Below are positions 6,694-8,144 of a DNA stretch of 8,144 nucleotides, piece after piece. Source of the stretch: Chloroflexota bacterium. GTDB taxonomy: Bacteria; Chloroflexota; Anaerolineae; Anaerolineales; UBA11579. The stretch's first letter is position 1. Each line of letters begins with the position of its first letter. The position numbers were made by a program, and so were the translations under genes. The notes beneath the pieces are model-generated. The model saw only the letters and a list, made by a program, of their open reading frames with translations, was not told the origin of the DNA and searched no databases. Location of the stretch: assembly GCA_030610225.1 (NCBI GenBank), contig JAUWSD010000049.1:1-8144 (forward strand), in the 5' to 3' direction.

Positions 6694-6709
6694 TCATATT
6701 AAATATGAT
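6693..6709. promoter_or_regulatory. 17-bp perfect dyad, candidate operator
   Basis: ATCATATTAAATATGAT has 8-bp arms around a single central A (6701). It lies at the outer edge of the slipin promoter and overlaps a possible plus-strand promoter for the cysteine leader (TTGAAT 6679-6684 and TATGAT 6704-6709, 19-nt spacer). The shape and position suit a dimeric regulator, but the regulator is unknown and AT-rich palindromes arise by chance. Confidence 0.4.
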
Positions 6710-6771
6710 AATTGAGTAATATATCTCTGTAATTTGCATCTAGGGTATAAATGATTTTCAAAGGAAAAATA

Positions 6772-6795
6772 ATGAATTATTGCTTGTGTCTTTAG
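6772..6795 (+). CDS. Putative cysteine-rich leader peptide (MNYCLCL) upstream of cysK
   Basis: A seven-codon reading frame encodes Met-Asn-Tyr-Cys-Leu-Cys-Leu and ends at TAG (6793-6795). AAAGGA (6760-6765) is a good Shine-Dalgarno 6 nt before the ATG. The start region closely resembles that of cysK (AAAAGGA then ATGAAT at 6924-6941). Two of seven residues are cysteine, and the next genes make cysteine. This is the pattern of an attenuation leader peptide, in which ribosome stalling at Cys codons senses charged tRNA-Cys. An in-frame ATG at 6751 would give a 14-residue version (MIFKGKI added), but it lacks a visible Shine-Dalgarno. The stop overlaps the first base of a GC-rich RNA helix described in the next entry. 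Such a short frame could occur by chance, so the call rests on context. Confidence 0.5.
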   Translation: MNYCLCL

Positions 6796-6865
6796 CGGGG
6801 TAATTGGAGGTCAATCGAAGCTTATTCTAGGGTCAACTTAGAATATTGGAGATCTCAAACCCCGC
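6795..6865 (+). promoter_or_regulatory. Putative antiterminator fold in the cysK leader RNA
   Basis: GCGGGGT (6795-6801) is perfectly complementary to ACCCCGC (6859-6865), a GC-rich 7-bp helix in AT-rich surroundings. The intervening bases contain smaller hairpins: ATTG/CAAT (6803-6806 with 6812-6815), TATTCTA/TAGAATA (6823-6829 with 6839-6845, extendable by G-U and G-C pairs to a 5-nt loop), and a GAGATCTC palindrome (6849-6856). Together they could form a branched junction closed by the long helix. The 5' strand of that helix begins at the leader peptide stop codon, so a terminating ribosome would mask it, while one stalled at the first Cys codon would leave it largely free. Confidence 0.4.
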
Positions 6866-6890
6866 GTGATTCCATGCGTGTTGTTTATTT
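6858..6890 (+). terminator. Putative weak attenuator-terminator before cysK
   Basis: CGCGT (6863-6867) pairs with ATGCG (6874-6878, one G-U pair) around a GATTCC loop. The stem can extend through AAC (6858-6860) with GTT (6880-6882) across a small internal loop. GTTTATTT (6883-6890) follows as a T-rich tail. The stem shares bases 6859-6865 with the long-range helix, so the two folds exclude each other. It is weaker than the other terminators in this window, so confidence is modest. Confidence 0.35.
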
Positions 6891-6923
6891 AACCAATATT
6901 TTATCAAGTTGATTTTTGTTTTT

Positions 6924-6930
6924 AAAAGGA
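6924..6930 (+). promoter_or_regulatory. Ribosome binding site deciding the cysK start
   Basis: AAAAGGA ends 5 nt before the ATG at 6936. This rules against the in-frame TTG at 6909, which has no Shine-Dalgarno and would place the site inside the gene. Confidence 0.75.
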
Positions 6931-6935
6931 AAGTA

Positions 6936-7868
6936 ATGAATATAAAGAATGATGTTACCGAATTGGTTGGTAATACTCCCTTAGTAAGGTTGAACAGGAT
7001 CGCCCCAGATGCAAAGGCTATTATCGCAGCTAAACTGGAATATTCTAATCCGGGTCACAGTGTGAAAGACAGGATCGGTTTGGCAATGATCGATGCCGCT
7101 GAAGAGGCAGGTTTGATCAAGGAAGATACGATAATCCTTGAGCCAACCTCCGGTAATACGGGTATCGCTCTGGCGATGGTCAGTGCAGCAAGAGGGTATA
7201 AATGTGCGATCGTGATGCCAGATACACTGAGCAGGGAGCGCAGGCTGCTTGTGCAGGCTTATGGAGCAGAGCTAATACTGACCCCGGGATCAGAAGGAAT
7301 GAAAGGGGCAATCGCAAAGGCCGAGGAGCTGGCTTCCTCAGACAGTAGATATTTTATACCGCAGCAGTTTCAGAACCCGGCCAACCCTGAGGTTCATCGG
7401 AGAATGACTGCAGAAGAGATCTGGAAAGATACAGACGGAAAGGTTGATATATTCATTGCTGGAGTAGGTACAGGTGGAACGATAACAGGAGCCGGCGAGG
7501 CATTAAAGAAGAAGAATGAAAGTATTGAAGTTATCGCAGTTGAGCCAGTAGACTCAGCTGTTTTATCTGGCGGGATTAAAGGTTCTCATAAGATCCAGGG
7601 TATTGGGGCCGGATTTATTCCAGAGGTGCTGAATGTGAAGATCTATGACAGAATCATCCGGGTTGAGAATGAAGATGCAATTGAAACTGCAAGAAGAATG
7701 GCTAAAGAAGAAGGCCTTCTGGTGGGAATATCCGCTGGGGCTGCAGTTTGGGCTGCGATTCATACAGCAAATCAAATGGAAAATGAAGGCAAGTTGATCG
7801 TTGTGATAATACCGTCATATGGCGAGAGATATCTCAGCACCACATTGTTTGATCATGTTTCTGACTGA
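6936..7868 (+). CDS. cysK: Cysteine synthase (O-acetylserine sulfhydrylase), PLP-dependent
   Basis: Cytoplasmic enzyme that makes L-cysteine from O-acetylserine and sulfide. From ATG 6936 it has 310 residues, normal for CysK. VGNTPLVRLNRI (11-22) is the family N-terminus. The pyridoxal phosphate lysine is Lys44 in NPGHSVKDR (38-46), the substrate-binding loop is TSGNTG (71-76) and the phosphate-binding loop is GTGGT (178-182). QGIGAGFIPE (221-230), GISAGAA (264-270, usually GISSGAA) and PSYGERYLST (293-302) complete the signature. FQNPANPEVH (145-154) is also typical. Nothing is missing, and there is no CBS regulatory domain, so it is not cystathionine beta-synthase. It is preceded by a possible cysteine-sensing leader. 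cysE follows 17 nt later, so precursor and product enzymes are made together. Confidence 0.96.
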   Translation: MNIKNDVTELVGNTPLVRLNRIAPDAKAIIAAKLEYSNPGHSVKDRIGLAMIDAAEEAGLIKEDTIILEPTSGNTGIALAMVSAARGYKCAIVMPDTLSRERRLLVQAYGAELILTPGSEGMKGAIAKAEELASSDSRYFIPQQFQNPANPEVHRRMTAEEIWKDTDGKVDIFIAGVGTGGTITGAGEALKKKNESIEVIAVEPVDSAVLSGGIKGSHKIQGIGAGFIPEVLNVKIYDRIIRVENEDAIETARRMAKEEGLLVGISAGAAVWAAIHTANQMENEGKLIVVIIPSYGERYLSTTLFDHVSD

Positions 7869-7873
7869 TGGGT

Positions 7874-7878
7874 GAGGA
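7874..7878 (+). promoter_or_regulatory. Ribosome binding site favouring the cysE ATG at 7886
   Basis: GAGGA ends 7 nt before the ATG at 7886. The in-frame ATGs at 7868 (overlapping the cysK stop by one base) and 7880 have no, or badly spaced, Shine-Dalgarno sequences. Confidence 0.55.
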
Positions 7879-7885
7879 TATGAAG

Positions 7886-8144
7886 ATGAGTGCAATAAAT
7901 AAACTGAAAGAAAATGAGACTGCCGGTTTACGGTTTTTTTTCTCTGGCATGCGGGATGATATCAGATCGGTATTTGATCGGGATCCAGCTGCCAGGAGTA
8001 ATTTTGAGGTCTTTATAAATTATTCAGGTCTGCATGCTGTTTGGGGGCATAGGATCTCACATTATTTATGGAGGAACAGATTTTATTTCCTTGCCAGATC
8101 ACTTTCTCAATTTATCAGATTCTTAACCGGAATTGAAATTCATC
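7886..8144 (+). CDS. cysE: Serine O-acetyltransferase, 3' truncated by window edge
   Basis: Makes O-acetylserine from serine and acetyl-CoA, the step just before CysK. Only the first 86 codons are present. The N-terminal helical domain is clear: MRDDIRSVFDRDPAARSNFEV (about 22-42), YSGLHAVWGHRISHYLW (about 46-62) and, at the window end, RFLTGIEIH, which in this family leads into the left-handed beta-helix acetyltransferase domain that is cut off. The ATG at 7886 is preferred by its Shine-Dalgarno. The ATG at 7868 would add six residues and overlap the cysK stop as TGATG, which also suits an operon. Serine acetyltransferases are often inhibited by cysteine and bind CysK through their C-terminus, but that end is not visible here. 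Confidence 0.93.
   Translation, partial: MSAINKLKENETAGLRFFFSGMRDDIRSVFDRDPAARSNFEVFINYSGLHAVWGHRISHYLWRNRFYFLARSLSQFIRFLTGIEIH

Noticed and set aside
6909..6911. TTG at 6909 as the cysK start
   Set aside because: It would place the clear AAAAGGA ribosome site inside the gene and add nine residues with no family match; the ATG at 6936 is better.
6795..6935. T-box or SAM riboswitch in the cysK leader
   Set aside because: I looked for the T-box GGGTGG/ACCGCG core and for the conserved SAM riboswitch core and saw neither. AACCCCGCG only superficially resembles part of a T-box.

Overview
The window looks like ordinary chromosomal sequence from a low-to-moderate GC bacterium, most likely a member of the Chloroflexota (Anaerolineae-like). 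This is an inference from protein style: a TadC/CpaF pilus locus with a membrane-anchored TPR protein, a TatC with a cationic N-terminal extension, and a short slipin. There is no phage, transposon, CRISPR, tRNA or rRNA signal.

Region 1 (1-4595, + strand) is the end of a Tad/Flp-type pilus operon: a TadC-like inner-membrane protein cut by the window edge, a 578-residue single-pass TPR protein, the CpaF/TadA secretion ATPase, and a stand-alone HD-GYP domain protein. The genes are packed (gaps of 4, 12 and 1 nt) and end at a strong intrinsic terminator at 4565-4595. The ATPase and TadC would drive pilus assembly. The HD-GYP protein suggests cyclic-di-GMP control of the same process, and the TPR protein is probably a lineage-specific part of the machine.

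Region 2 (4596-6693) holds two convergent single genes, tatC (+) and a slipin/stomatin-family SPFH protein (-), which share a bidirectional terminator at 5665-5697. The TatC has an extra cationic/aromatic N-terminus and appears to have Ser where E. coli TatC has Glu103. The slipin has a membrane hairpin and no adjacent NfeD partner.

Region 3 (6693-8144, + strand) is a cysteine biosynthesis operon: cysK (O-acetylserine sulfhydrylase), then cysE (serine O-acetyltransferase, cut by the window end). Its roughly 300-nt upstream region is the most interesting part of the window. It contains a tiny open reading frame with a good Shine-Dalgarno, encoding MNYCLCL (two Cys in seven codons). Its stop codon abuts one strand of a long-range GC-rich helix (6795-6801 with 6859-6865), and that helix is mutually exclusive with a terminator-like hairpin followed by a T-rich stretch (about 6858-6890). 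The arrangement is what a cysteine-responsive transcription attenuator would look like. It was worked out by eye and is unproven. A 17-bp perfect dyad (6693-6709) lies further upstream, between the slipin promoter and the leader.
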